Notes: generated by a model not told the origin, from the sequence alone. DNA of 64,000 nucleotides from Mycetocola_B reblochoni (GCF_003667525.1 NZ_RCUW01000001.1:398823-462822); one strand, 5' to 3'; positions 8,656 to 17,679 are shown, counted from the stretch's first letter. Program-made: numbers and translations.

Positions 8656-11489
8656 GCGAGCACGAGGACAGGATCAGGGAGCTCTTCGACCGCGCCGACA
8701 CACTCCCCTACGGCCCCGAGGAGCGGGCTCTGCTGGAGGAGGCGATCGCCGTCGCCGAGGAGGCCGGCGACGAGGAGCTCGCCTACGAGGCCCGGCTCCG
8801 GCTGACCAGCTCGGCGAACATGACCGGCGACACCGAGACGATGATCGCCTCCTTCGGCTGGACGGTCGGCATGCACGACCGCGACCCGTCCCGGTTCCCG
8901 TCCCGCATCGGCGGCGACGACCTGCTCTTCCAGTACAAGTGGATGGCCTCGAGGCTGATGGCCCACCCCGACTTCCCGCTCGGCGAGGTCGACGCCGTCC
9001 ACGCGGACATGGCCGAACGCTACCGCGCGGCGGGGGTCGGCCCCTCCGGCGTGCTGCAGTCCCGGTTCTTCACGGCCATCCAGCGCGGCGACCTGGCCGC
9101 GGCGGCGCGCCTGCGCGAGGAGCGCGAGCTCGCCCCCGAGGACGAGTACAGCCACTGCGACGCCTGCGTGCGCAACGAGGACGCGCTGTTCTTCGAGCTC
9201 AGCGGCGACCACGACCGGGCGTTGGCCGTGTACGACGAGATCATCGACGGCGGCCTCAGCTGCGGTGCCGAGCCGGAGACGAGCGAGTCGGAGGCGCTGC
9301 TGCCGTACCTGCGCGCCGGACGGCTCGACGACGCCAGACGCGCGCACCTGCGCTCCTACCGCGCCGTCCGCGGCAGGGACGACGCGGACAACGTCGGCGT
9401 CATCGCCAACCACCTGGTGTTCTGCGCGGTCACGGGCAACGAGGCGAGGGGACTGGCGATGCTCGAGCGCCACATCGGCATGCTCGCCGCCGACCCGCTG
9501 AACCTCGCGGGCCGACTGCACGCGCTCACCGCCGTCGCCGTGCTGCTCGACGCGGTCGCACGGGCCGGCCACCCGGACGCGATCGTCCGCGGCGCGGACA
9601 CCCCCGAGCTCGAGGCCGTCCTCGGCCACCACGAGGGGCCGTGGACGACGGAGTCGCTGGCCACCGTCGCCTGGCGGCGGGCCGAGGAGCTCGCCGACGC
9701 CTTCGACGCCAGGAACGGCACCGCGGCCCGGCGCCGGGCACTCGACGGGGCGCGGGCGCTCGCGGCGGAGCGCTACGACGTGCCCGTGAACAGCGACAGC
9801 TTCCAGAGCCGGGTGCACACCGGCGTCGGACCGGCCAGGTCGACCAGGGCCGACTGGCTGCTCGCCGCGCGGGAGGCCATGTCCGTCGGCGCCCTCGACG
9901 AGGCGACCGCCGCCGCCGCCCGCGCCGAGGCGTTGCCGGAGGACGGCAGCCTCACGGCACTGCTCGGGCTCAGGGTGCAGATCCTGCTCGCCGACGAGGA
10001 CGCCGACGCCGAGGCGGTCGAGGAGCTCATCGCGGAGCGCGTCGCCGCGCTGCGGGCCGCCGGCCGGGCGAGCAGGGCCGACAGCGAGGCCGACCTCGGC
10101 GTCCTCCTGTTCGGGCGGGGCACGGCGGAGGACCTCCCCCGTCTCTCCGACGCGCTCGCCGTCGCCATCGACCGTCGGGCGGACGACGAGACCGTCGTCG
10201 ACCTGCGCGTCAGCATCGCCGAGCTGGAGCTGCGCGAGGGACGGGTCGGCCCCGAGACGGTCGCCTCCCTGGACGCCGCGCTCGACCGGGCGGACGGCAC
10301 GACGGAGCCGCGCGAGACCAGGGCCGTCATCGGCTTCCTCCGCGCGCACGCGCTCATCGCGCTGGAGCGCATCGAGGACGCGGTCGAGCAGGTCGACGCG
10401 ATCCTCGCCGACGTGCACCTGCCGCGCTTCCTCCGGCTCCCCGCCCTGCGGCTGCGGATGCAGCTGCACCTGGCCACCGGCGACCCGGCCGCGGGCCTGG
10501 ACGACGCCGAGGAGCTCATGGCCATCACCACGGCGATCGGCCACAGGGATGCGCTCATCGACACCTCCCGCGTCTCGGCACAGCTGCTGGCCGAGTGCGG
10601 CCGACCGGAGGAGGCGGCCGCACGGGTCCAGTTCGCGCTCGCCCAGCTCCCTCCCGGCGAGCACGCCCTCCGCCTGGCGCTGCTGCTGGACATCGGCAGG
10701 TATCAGGAGGGGCTCGGCTCGCACGAGGTCGCGGCGGAGACCCTCGAGGACGCCTACCGGGCGGCTCATGACGCCGCCGCCGACGCGTCGGTGGTCTCCG
10801 AGGTGCTGTGGTGGTGGGGCGAGGCCGCGCTCGGTTCGGGCGAGGCTGGCCTGGCCGCGAACCTCTGGGACGGCGCGATCGAGGTGGCGACGACCGGCGA
10901 CGCCCCCGTGCAGGCGGCGCAGGCGGGCATCAGCCTCGGCCAGCTGCTGTTCCAGATGGGTCAGGAGTCCTCCGTCGACGTCCTCACCGCCGCGGCCGAC
11001 GCCGCCGCGCAGGGCGAGAACGAGCAGCAGCGCCTCGCCGCGCTCCACCGCAGGGCCCAGGCGAAGGCGCGCTTCGGCGACGCCACCGCCCTCGACGACC
11101 TGGCGGAGGTGGCGGCGTTCGCGCGCGACAACGAGGCGGAGTGGCTGATCGCCGACGTCGAGGACTCCCGCGCCAGGGCGCTCGAGGCGCTCGGCCGCAC
11201 CGACGAGGCCGTCCCGGTGGCGCTGGCCGCCGCCGACCGCTTCCTCGCCGTGGGCGACGAGGGCGCCTCGGCGATGGCGGAGCTGTTCGCCGCGCGCGTG
11301 CTGGCCGGGCACGACAGGGGCGAGGAGGCGGTGTCCGTGTACCGGTCCGTCGTCGACCACCTGCCGAGGGGGACGGAGGCCGCGGACGGCGTCGGGCTGG
11401 AGTTCGGCGCCCTGCTGGAGCGCCTCGGCCGCACCGACGAGGCCGAGCAGGCACGCCGCGGCGGCCTCGACATCGAGTCGAGGGACTAG
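8652..11489 (+). CDS. Large helical TPR-like repeat protein coupled to Hsp90
   Basis: 945 residues of almost entirely helical, Ala/Glu/Asp/Arg-rich sequence. Degenerate tetratricopeptide-like units recur throughout (for example GDHDRALAVYDEII, LEALGRTDEAVPVALAAADRF, LERLGRTDEAEQARRGG). No transmembrane segment or enzyme motif is visible. A short DACVRNEDAL segment near 170 has two Cys (HCDAC) that do not form a full zinc site. Because it is coupled to an Hsp90-like ATPase, a co-chaperone or client-docking scaffold is the natural inference, since eukaryotic Hsp90 uses TPR co-chaperones. No function has been read directly from the sequence. Confidence 0.8.
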   Translation: MSEHEDRIRELFDRADTLPYGPEERALLEEAIAVAEEAGDEELAYEARLRLTSSANMTGDTETMIASFGWTVGMHDRDPSRFPSRIGGDDLLFQYKWMASRLMAHPDFPLGEVDAVHADMAERYRAAGVGPSGVLQSRFFTAIQRGDLAAAARLREERELAPEDEYSHCDACVRNEDALFFELSGDHDRALAVYDEIIDGGLSCGAEPETSESEALLPYLRAGRLDDARRAHLRSYRAVRGRDDADNVGVIANHLVFCAVTGNEARGLAMLERHIGMLAADPLNLAGRLHALTAVAVLLDAVARAGHPDAIVRGADTPELEAVLGHHEGPWTTESLATVAWRRAEELADAFDARNGTAARRRALDGARALAAERYDVPVNSDSFQSRVHTGVGPARSTRADWLLAAREAMSVGALDEATAAAARAEALPEDGSLTALLGLRVQILLADEDADAEAVEELIAERVAALRAAGRASRADSEADLGVLLFGRGTAEDLPRLSDALAVAIDRRADDETVVDLRVSIAELELREGRVGPETVASLDAALDRADGTTEPRETRAVIGFLRAHALIALERIEDAVEQVDAILADVHLPRFLRLPALRLRMQLHLATGDPAAGLDDAEELMAITTAIGHRDALIDTSRVSAQLLAECGRPEEAAARVQFALAQLPPGEHALRLALLLDIGRYQEGLGSHEVAAETLEDAYRAAHDAAADASVVSEVLWWWGEAALGSGEAGLAANLWDGAIEVATTGDAPVQAAQAGISLGQLLFQMGQESSVDVLTAAADAAAQGENEQQRLAALHRRAQAKARFGDATALDDLAEVAAFARDNEAEWLIADVEDSRARALEALGRTDEAVPVALAAADRFLAVGDEGASAMAELFAARVLAGHDRGEEAVSVYRSVVDHLPRGTEAADGVGLEFGALLERLGRTDEAEQARRGGLDIESRD

Positions 11490-11509
11490 CCGCTGCTCCC
11501 TCGGCCGCG

Positions 11510-12043
11510 TCAGCGGTCGAGGGCGGCGAGGATGGTCGTCACCGCCTCATCGACGGACACGTCCGTGGTGTCGAGGAGGAGCTCGTCGGTGAACCCGGCC
11601 CGATCCAGGATTCCCGCCAGTTCGGGGTGGCGGCGACGGTGCCACTCGAGTTCGGCGGGGTCGCCGGCGTGGCGCCGGCCGAGCCGGGATCGCACCGTGT
11701 CGGGGGAGGCGGTCAGCCGAACGTGCAGCAGCCGCTCCGCCGCGAGAGCCGCCGCATCGCCGCGCAACTGGTCGACACTCTCGACGACCGTCGCCACGAC
11801 GAGAACCTGCGCCCCTTCGCGTCGGACGTTCGTCGCGATCGCCCTCATGTTCTCCCGTGCCAGCCCGGCGCGGAACGGGTCATGCGCCGGGGCGGGCCAG
11901 GCCCGCCGCAGCCAGTCCACATCGATGACCGCACCGGGCACGTCACGCCGTTCCAGTTCCGCGGCGAGCCGTTCAGCCGTCGTCGTCTTGCCCGTCCCCA
12001 CGCTTCCGTTGATCAGGACGGTGTCGTACGGGACTCGGGTCAT
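11510..12043 (-). CDS. P-loop nucleotide kinase-like protein
   Basis: 177 residues. Walker A is INGSVGTGKTTT at the extreme N-terminus, then VIDVDWLRRAW, similar to the substrate-binding segment of adenylylsulfate- and gluconate-kinase-like AAA_33 proteins. A lid-like RSRLGRRHAGD stretch and a C-terminal LLLDTTDVSVDEA follow. It probably phosphorylates a small molecule; the substrate is unknown. The ATG at 12043 lacks a Shine-Dalgarno but has TACCGT at -12 to -7 (predicted leaderless). It converges on the TPR-like gene. Confidence 0.8.
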   Translation of the reverse strand: MTRVPYDTVLINGSVGTGKTTTAERLAAELERRDVPGAVIDVDWLRRAWPAPAHDPFRAGLARENMRAIATNVRREGAQVLVVATVVESVDQLRGDAAALAAERLLHVRLTASPDTVRSRLGRRHAGDPAELEWHRRRHPELAGILDRAGFTDELLLDTTDVSVDEAVTTILAALDR

Positions 12044-12049
12044 CGGTCA

Positions 12050-12055
12050 ACGGTA
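12050..12055 (-). promoter_or_regulatory. -10 box TACCGT of a predicted leaderless gene
   Basis: Positions -12 to -7 before the ATG of the P-loop kinase-like gene; no ribosome site is present. Confidence 0.55.
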
Positions 12056-12058
12056 TCG

Positions 12059-12080
12059 CCTCGGCGGCATCGCGCCGAGG
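12059..12080 (-). terminator. 8-bp hairpin between two leftward genes
   Basis: CCTCGGCG, loop GCATCG, CGCCGAGG. It sits just upstream of the kinase-like gene's -10 box and 126 bases after the stop of the next gene. It could be the terminator of that gene or an operator over the -35 region. Confidence 0.4.
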
Positions 12081-12205
12081 AGGGGCGCGGCCCTCAACCG
12101 TTCCGACGAGAGTGGGGGCGGCGGGTACCCAGTCCGCCGCCCCGGCCGCCGCCGGATCGGCGGGCGGCGATGGTGCGCGGCCGTGGTCGGCGGCGCACCG
12201 GGCTT

Positions 12206-12586
12206 TCAGGCCACGACCCCCGACAGCTCGTCCCTCATGCCGCTCCGAGCGCCGGCACCGGAGATCGCCAGCGACGGCAGGTCGATGACCGGCTCGCGGC
12301 TCGGCTGGGCCACGACCACGTCCACCTGCTTGTGCGCGAACATCACGCCGACCGCCTCCTCGACGTCGGCGACGATGTCGACGGTGAGGCGCGAGATCAT
12401 CGTCTCGAGTCGCGCGTCGTGCCCGATGACGAAGGTGCCGTTGAGCGCGAGCTCGTGCGGGGGGCCGCTGACCTCGAGCACGCCGCTGTGCACCTCGGGC
12501 GCCGCGGAGTAACGCGCGGCGACGACGGCGGCTCGACGACGGAGGTGGTCGAGCCAGTCGGTCGAGGTGGCGGCCATGTCGTTCAC
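12206..12586 (-). CDS. Unrecognised 126-residue protein
   Basis: No family recognised. The start is GTG 12586 with GGAG 6 bases upstream; ATG 12577 is an alternative. The sequence is soluble, mixed alpha/beta, with no signal peptide. A central segment (SRLTVDIVADVEEAVGVMFA, then KQVDVVVAQP) suggests a small globular domain. It is divergent from a MarR regulator across a palindromic promoter region, so it may share that regulator's control. Confidence 0.6.
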   Translation of the reverse strand: MNDMAATSTDWLDHLRRRAAVVAARYSAAPEVHSGVLEVSGPPHELALNGTFVIGHDARLETMISRLTVDIVADVEEAVGVMFAHKQVDVVVAQPSREPVIDLPSLAISGAGARSGMRDELSGVVA

Positions 12587-12634
12587 CGGGTTCTCCGTTC
12601 CAGGTCGAACTCGCTGTCGACTCGCGGTACAATC

Positions 12635-12667
12635 AGGTAGTCAATTGAACTGTTAGACAGACTACCT
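12635..12667. promoter_or_regulatory. Palindromic operator over the marR promoter
   Basis: Arms AGGTAGTC (12635-12642) and GACTACCT (12660-12667) are perfect inverted repeats across a 17-base AT-rich core. A promoter fits inside and beside it: -35 TTGAAC (12645-12650), 16-base spacer, -10 TATACA (12667-12672). The arrangement is typical of MarR autorepression and could also repress the divergent gene starting at 12586. Confidence 0.65.
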
Positions 12668-12710
12668 ATACACGTCACAACGCTGCAAGCCGAGACACCC
12701 GGAGGAGCCG

Positions 12711-13283
12711 ATGAGCGAGGACGCCGTGACCGCGACCGCCACCTGGGGGTCGCCCACGACCGTCGCTCAGGAGCCGCCCGCGACCGCCGCCGCGCAAGAC
12801 GCCGCGCCCCCGTCGAGCGGGTACTGGTACCGCGACTCCGCCCAGGAGACCGGGCCGGTCGACCTGCTCAACCTGCTCCGCAAGTACCGCGACGCCGAGC
12901 GGCAGATGCGCGCGCGCACCCGCAACGACATGGGCATGGGGGAGACCGACCTCGTCGCTCTCCGCTACCTGCTCCGGGCGCACGCGGCCGGCCGCGTCGT
13001 GCGGCAGCGCGAGCTCGCCGACGTCCTCGAGATCAAGCCCGCCTCGGCGAGCGCCCTCATCGACCGCCTCTGCCGGGACGGCTACGCCGAGCGGGTCCCC
13101 CACCCCGACGACCGGCGCTCGGTCGCGGTCGTGCCGACGGCCCACAGCGACGCGGAGGTCCGTCAGACCCTCGGGCTGATGCACAGGCGGATGCTCGAGG
13201 CGGTCGAATCGCTCACCCCCGGGGAGCGGGAGGGCGCGGCCCTCTTCCTCACCGCCCTCATCCGCAGCGTCGACGCCTCCTGA
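12711..13283 (+). CDS. MarR-family transcriptional regulator
   Basis: 190 residues from ATG 12711, with GGAGGA 6 bases upstream. The first 40 residues are Ala/Pro/Thr-rich and probably disordered, an unusual extension. The winged helix follows: RQRELADVLEIKPASASALIDRL is the helix-turn-helix and YAERVPHPDDRRSVAVVPT is the wing, both typical of MarR. It should act as a ligand-responsive dimeric repressor. The palindrome at its own promoter is the obvious site, and the exporter-like gene 58 bases downstream is the obvious target. Confidence 0.92.
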   Translation: MSEDAVTATATWGSPTTVAQEPPATAAAQDAAPPSSGYWYRDSAQETGPVDLLNLLRKYRDAERQMRARTRNDMGMGETDLVALRYLLRAHAAGRVVRQRELADVLEIKPASASALIDRLCRDGYAERVPHPDDRRSVAVVPTAHSDAEVRQTLGLMHRRMLEAVESLTPGEREGAALFLTALIRSVDAS

Positions 13284-13341
13284 CCGGGGACGGTGCCCGC
13301 CGGCGACGACACACCCCCGGAATCACCCCCACACTGGAGGG

Positions 13342-14550
13342 ATGACCACCCCCACGGCCCGGCCGTTCCGACGTGCCATCCACCACATAGGCGCGGAACT
13401 GACCACGGTGGTCACGCCGCGACGGCTCCTGCACACCGCGAAGACCGCCGTCGCCGCGACCATCGCATGGTTCCTCGGTCACCTGGTCCCGGGTGAGCTG
13501 GGAGAATACGCCTACTACGCACCGCTAGGGACACTGATCGCGATGGTTCCCACCGTCGCCGTCTCCGTCAGGGCGAGCGTGCAGACGCTCGTCGGCGTGG
13601 TCATCGGAGTGCTCGTCGCCTGGGCGCTGCTGCTCACGGGGTCCGGTGGCTGGATCACGGTCCCGCTCGCCGTGGGAATCGGCACCCTGATCGCTGGCCT
13701 GCCACGTCTGGGCCCCGGCCGGGACTACATCCCCATCGCCGCGCTGTTCGTGGTCGTCATCGGCGCTTCCGATGCCGACGCCTTCTCCCTCGGCTACATC
13801 AGTCAGATGGCACTCGGAGCGGCGGTCGGTGTCGCCATCAACATGCTCGTCCCCCCACCGCTTGAGACGAAGGAAGCCGGGGATGCGCTCGCGCTGCTCC
13901 GCGAGGACGTCGGCCGTTGCCTGCGACTGTTCGCCGACTCGCTCGACCCCAAGGAGGACATGCACGACGACAGCAGCTGGACCCGGTTGCTCAATGACGT
14001 CGACCGTCGCTCCGCGGCGGCCGTCCGCTCACTGGCCGAGCTGCATGAAAGCCGCAAGGGCAACATCAGAGCACGGAGGGAGCCGGGTCAGACGACCAGC
14101 TCCGACCAGATGCTGCTCAGCCTGCAGCGCATCATCCGCCAGCTGTACGAGTTCGCCGACCTGTTCCTCGAGCGAGAGGAGACGAACAGTGAGCGGGCCG
14201 ATGCACCACCGGATGACGAGGCCCTCGCACGCGGATCCGCCTCGGCGCACGCGGACGAGACCGCGAAAACGGCGGACACTGCGGGCGGCGACGCCCTCGG
14301 CTCGACGACGGTCCGCCGGGCAGTGGCCGAGACCTGCACTGCGGCGGCCGAACTGCTCGAGGGATGGAATCCGGCGACGGGACTCGCCCCCGACGGAGCG
14401 TTCGACGCAGCACGGGAGGCGCTGCATCGCCTCGAGAAGGTCACGTCTGAGGATGCAGGCCGTTCAACGTTCGATCGTGAGCAGCTCGCGGTCGTCGTCC
14501 ACACGACGAGAGCTGTGATCGCCGAGCTCGCCGCCCGGCTCGACCCCTGA
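13342..14550 (+). CDS. FUSC/aromatic-acid-exporter-family membrane protein
   Basis: 402 residues. ATG 13342 follows a GGAGGG site. The N-terminal half has about six transmembrane helices in the pattern of FUSC/ArAE proteins (TAKTAVAATIAWFLGHLV; YYAPLGTLIAMVPTVAVSV; LVGVVIGVLVAWALL; YIPIAALFVVVIGAS; MALGAAVGVAINMLVPPP). The C-terminal half (about 175-402) is a soluble helical domain. The family is linked to efflux of aromatic acids or similar compounds. Its position after a MarR gene fits a regulator-exporter pair induced by a phenolic ligand; the ligand is inference. Confidence 0.85.
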   Translation: MTTPTARPFRRAIHHIGAELTTVVTPRRLLHTAKTAVAATIAWFLGHLVPGELGEYAYYAPLGTLIAMVPTVAVSVRASVQTLVGVVIGVLVAWALLLTGSGGWITVPLAVGIGTLIAGLPRLGPGRDYIPIAALFVVVIGASDADAFSLGYISQMALGAAVGVAINMLVPPPLETKEAGDALALLREDVGRCLRLFADSLDPKEDMHDDSSWTRLLNDVDRRSAAAVRSLAELHESRKGNIRARREPGQTTSSDQMLLSLQRIIRQLYEFADLFLEREETNSERADAPPDDEALARGSASAHADETAKTADTAGGDALGSTTVRRAVAETCTAAAELLEGWNPATGLAPDGAFDAAREALHRLEKVTSEDAGRSTFDREQLAVVVHTTRAVIAELAARLDP

Positions 14551-14637
14551 CGCTGCCCCCTAACCCTGGACGCCGGCTCCTGGCCGTGCCCCGGTCCTCG
14601 CCGCGGCATCCGTGAGGACGGGACGAACGGGAACCTC

Positions 14638-15459
14638 TCAGCCGATCCGAGCTGCGGTGTCGGCAGCGCGCGCCTCGCTCATCGTGACGTGCTCCGCGAA
14701 CAGCGCCGGCCACGCCATCACGCCGTAGGGGGTCCTGGCGACGACGAGCGTGCTGTCCTCGACCAGTTCGGCGAGGCGCCTGGCCGTCTTCATCGGGTGG
14801 GTGCGGTCCTTCGTCCAGGCCAGGATGAGCGTCGGAACGGTGATGCCGCGGATCTGCGACTTGCGCGGCAGGTCGGTCGCGGCGGCTCCGCGGAGCACGG
14901 TGGGCAGCAGCGGCTCGGGGATCGAGAGCACCGTGTCGGGCGCGAACGCCATGGCGGGAGGGACCGGCGCCGCCCGGTCGGCGACGCGGAGCGCGGCCGA
15001 TCCCTGCGCCTCGACGAGCTCGGCGTGCGCGCGGTACACGTCGCGCTGGCCCCTGCGGCGCTTCCACGCCGTCGGGGGCGTGACCAGGGTGAGACTGGCG
15101 AAGCGGGCGGGGTCGGCGACGGCGGCATGCAGCAGCGTCCCCGTCCCCATCGACGGGCCGACGCCGTGGACGCGCTCGCCCGGGGCGACGTCGTCGAGCA
15201 GGGCGAGCAGGTCGCGGGCCAGCGCGTCCCAGCCGTAGTCCGCCTCGCGCGGGGTGCCCGTCGACTGGCCGTGACCCCTCGCGTCGACGCGGAGCACGCG
15301 GTGGCCGCGCAGCGCCCTGCCCATGTCCAGTCCCAGCAGGGCGTCGCGCTCGCGGCTCGAGGTCAGCCCGTGCAGCTGGACGACCAGGGGGCCGGTGTCA
15401 CCGTCGATCTCGTAGGAGATGCGGGCGCCGCCGATCGGGAGGGAGGGCATGTCGATCAC
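14638..15459 (-). CDS. Alpha/beta hydrolase
   Basis: 273 residues from GTG 15459 (ATG 15450 is equally possible; neither has a clear ribosome site). The fold is shown by the oxyanion segment QLHGLTSS, by RVDARGHGQS, by the nucleophile elbow GPSMGTG with catalytic Ser, and by the C-terminal VPTLILAWTKDRTHPM. It is cytoplasmic, with no signal peptide. Substrate unknown. It is divergent from the condensation-domain-like gene with only 40 bases between starts, so the two promoters must overlap. Confidence 0.85.
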   Translation of the reverse strand: MIDMPSLPIGGARISYEIDGDTGPLVVQLHGLTSSRERDALLGLDMGRALRGHRVLRVDARGHGQSTGTPREADYGWDALARDLLALLDDVAPGERVHGVGPSMGTGTLLHAAVADPARFASLTLVTPPTAWKRRRGQRDVYRAHAELVEAQGSAALRVADRAAPVPPAMAFAPDTVLSIPEPLLPTVLRGAAATDLPRKSQIRGITVPTLILAWTKDRTHPMKTARRLAELVEDSTLVVARTPYGVMAWPALFAEHVTMSEARAADTAARIG

Positions 15460-15487
15460 CGTTCACATTGACGAATCATTCGAGACC

Positions 15488-15493
15488 TAGACT
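15488..15493 (+). promoter_or_regulatory. -10 box TAGACT of a predicted leaderless gene
   Basis: Positions -12 to -7 before the ATG at 15500. A TTGACG lies 14 bases further upstream as a possible, closely spaced -35 element. Confidence 0.6.
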
Positions 15494-15499
15494 ACGGCG

Positions 15500-16798
15500 A
15501 TGCGGTTAACGAACGTCGCACGCCTGGCCCTCCCCCTCGGCCAGCTGCGCAGCCTGTCGACGCGGATCACGGACGGGCCGGGTCGCCCGCTGCCGATCTC
15601 CTTCGACCAGCGCCGGCACGTCGAGCGCGGCGACCGGCCAGGGTCGTGGATGGCCGTCACGTTCCGGCTGCCGACCGGGGTCGACGACGCGCGCCTGGCG
15701 GACGCCTGGCTGCGTGTCGTGCGCCGCCACGGCAGCCTCAGCTCGGTGTTCGCCGACGACGGCACCGGGGGCCTCGCACTGCGGAGCGCCGAGGTCGTCG
15801 CGGACGGCTGGGTGGATCACGACGCGGCGGCCGGCCAGCACCCGCGCGACGTGCTCCGCGAGGTGCTCGACCGCAGCTGCAGACCGTTCTCCGCCCCGGC
15901 GCACCGCCTCTGCGTGCTCACCCCTGGCCCGGGCGAGCCCGACCGGCGCCCGGTGGCGATCATCGCCAGCGACCACGCGCACGTGGACATGTGGTCCATG
16001 CTCGTGCTCGCCAGGGACCTCCTCCAGGCCATCGAAACGGACGGCGAGCTGCCGCCCGTCGCGGCCTTCGCCGCGCACACCGCGGTGCTGGAGGCCCTGC
16101 CGCCCGCGCCGCCGGGCATCACCCGCCGCTGGGGGGAGATCCTCGCCGCCGGCGACGGGTCGATGCCGGTCTTCCCCTTCGACCTCGGCGACGTCAGCGA
16201 GCCCCGGCCGGAGGTGGTCGAGGTGCACGACGTCCTCGACGCGCGGGGCACGGCCCTGTTCGAGGCGGCGTCGGCCCGATCGGGCGTACGGCCGATCTCG
16301 ACGGCGCTGGCGATCATGACCGCGGTGACCCAGCGCCTCGGCGGCGGCCCGCTGCGCGCGGTGTTCCCCGTGCACAGCCGCTCCGAGGAGCGGTGGCGCG
16401 ACGCCGTCGGCTGGTTCATCACCAACTCGGTGATCGAGTGCACCGAGCCGAGCCCCGCGGCGTGCGCCCGCGCGGTGAGGGACGCGATCGCCCTGGGCTC
16501 GCACCCTTTGGCGCCGATCATGGCCCCGTACGGAGGCATGCCGGAGGGGCCGGGGATGTTCGCCCTGTCCTGGCTGGACGGTCGGCGGCTCCCGCCCGGG
16601 CCGGACATCCCCGAGCTGTCGTCCGTCTCGGCGTCGATCAGGACGACGGGCGTGATGATCTGGTTCATCATCAACGACACCGGCCTGCACCTGCGCTGCC
16701 GCTACCCGGACACGGCCGAGGCGAGGGCGAACGTCGGCGGCTGGATCGCCGCGCTCCTCGACGAGTTCCGGGCCGCGGCAGAACCGGCGGCGAGCTGA
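15500..16798 (+). CDS. Stand-alone condensation-domain-like acyltransferase
   Basis: 432 residues. The sequence has the two-lobe layout of the condensation/wax-ester-synthase/PapA acyltransferase superfamily. ASDHAHVDMWSM near 156-167 matches the HHxxxDG motif with the second His and the Asp kept but the first His replaced by Asp and Gly by Met. It is the length of a single C domain, with no carrier or adenylation domain nearby. It probably transfers an acyl or aminoacyl group in a small-molecule ester or amide synthesis; the substrate is unknown. Predicted leaderless start at 15500. Confidence 0.7.
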   Translation: MRLTNVARLALPLGQLRSLSTRITDGPGRPLPISFDQRRHVERGDRPGSWMAVTFRLPTGVDDARLADAWLRVVRRHGSLSSVFADDGTGGLALRSAEVVADGWVDHDAAAGQHPRDVLREVLDRSCRPFSAPAHRLCVLTPGPGEPDRRPVAIIASDHAHVDMWSMLVLARDLLQAIETDGELPPVAAFAAHTAVLEALPPAPPGITRRWGEILAAGDGSMPVFPFDLGDVSEPRPEVVEVHDVLDARGTALFEAASARSGVRPISTALAIMTAVTQRLGGGPLRAVFPVHSRSEERWRDAVGWFITNSVIECTEPSPAACARAVRDAIALGSHPLAPIMAPYGGMPEGPGMFALSWLDGRRLPPGPDIPELSSVSASIRTTGVMIWFIINDTGLHLRCRYPDTAEARANVGGWIAALLDEFRAAAEPAAS

Positions 16799-16886
16799 CC
16801 GCGGGACCTCCGCGCGGACTGTCCGTTGCCTGCAAGTGGCCTCAGCCGCCTGGCCGAGCGGACCTCGGCGAGCGCACCATGGACGT

Positions 16887-17648
16887 ATGCCCCGACACGT
16901 GTTCACGCCGCTGGTGGGCTGCGCCGTGCTCGGACTGATCGTCCTCAGCGGGTGCAGCGCCACCAGCGGGAGCACGGCCGACGGGTCCGTGGCCGGCACG
17001 GGCTCGGCGACGGCGACGGGCACCCCGACCCCCGACTCCGGCGACTCGCCGTCTTCGACGTCCGCACCCTCGGACACCGCCCCTGACGAGGACGAGCACG
17101 CGACCACGCCGGAGTCGGGCCCCACCGCTCCCCCCTCCACCGCGCCAACGGACGGCGCGGACTCCCCCGCGGGCGGCGCACAGGACACCTCGACCACCGC
17201 GGCGTCCTCCCCCTCCGGCATGCAGAGCCGACCGTCGACCGAACCGACGAGCTGCACACTCGACCAGCTCACCGTCACGGTCGACGGCGGCCAGGCGACG
17301 GTGGATGAGGGCCGACTGACCGTCGTGTTCGCGAACAGCTCCGCCACCGAGTGCACGCTCAGCGGAGCCCCCGAGGCGGCCGTGGTCTCGGCCGGCGACG
17401 GCCGACAGCAGGGGCGGACCTCCAGCGCGTCCGGCGGCGGGAGCGTCGTGCGCCTGCAGCCGGGGGACGTCGCGACATCGGTGCTCACCGTCAGCTCGGA
17501 CGACCGCCCGTGCACGCCCGTCTCCGGCGACGGCGTGCTCGTGTTCCCCCCGGGGAGCAGCTCCGGCGCCTTCGTCGCCCACCGCGTGACGGCCTGCGCC
17601 GACGCGGGACGAAGCGTGCTCAGCGCCGAGCCCGTCGCCGCGGGCTGA
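16887..17648 (+). CDS. DUF4232 lipoprotein
   Basis: 253 residues from ATG 16887. The signal peptide (HVFTPLVGCAVLGLIVLSGC) ends in the lipobox LSGC, so the protein is lipid-anchored at Cys. A Ser/Thr/Pro/Asp-rich linker of about 100 residues follows, then a DUF4232 domain recognisable by SCTLDQLTVTVDGG, TVVFANSSATECTLSGAP and the paired cysteines (TPVSGDG...VTACADAG). DUF4232 proteins are common actinobacterial surface lipoproteins of unknown role. The long linker would lift the domain away from the membrane. Confidence 0.85.
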   Translation: MPRHVFTPLVGCAVLGLIVLSGCSATSGSTADGSVAGTGSATATGTPTPDSGDSPSSTSAPSDTAPDEDEHATTPESGPTAPPSTAPTDGADSPAGGAQDTSTTAASSPSGMQSRPSTEPTSCTLDQLTVTVDGGQATVDEGRLTVVFANSSATECTLSGAPEAAVVSAGDGRQQGRTSSASGGGSVVRLQPGDVATSVLTVSSDDRPCTPVSGDGVLVFPPGSSSGAFVAHRVTACADAGRSVLSAEPVAAG

Positions 17649-17679
17649 CCGCTCCGACGCGACGGCGACCCACTAGCCG

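Noticed and set aside
8481..11360. A 959-codon minus-strand frame opposite the TPR-like gene
   Set aside because: Its composition is that of an antisense frame; the plus-strand frame is coupled to the Hsp90 gene and has helical repeats.
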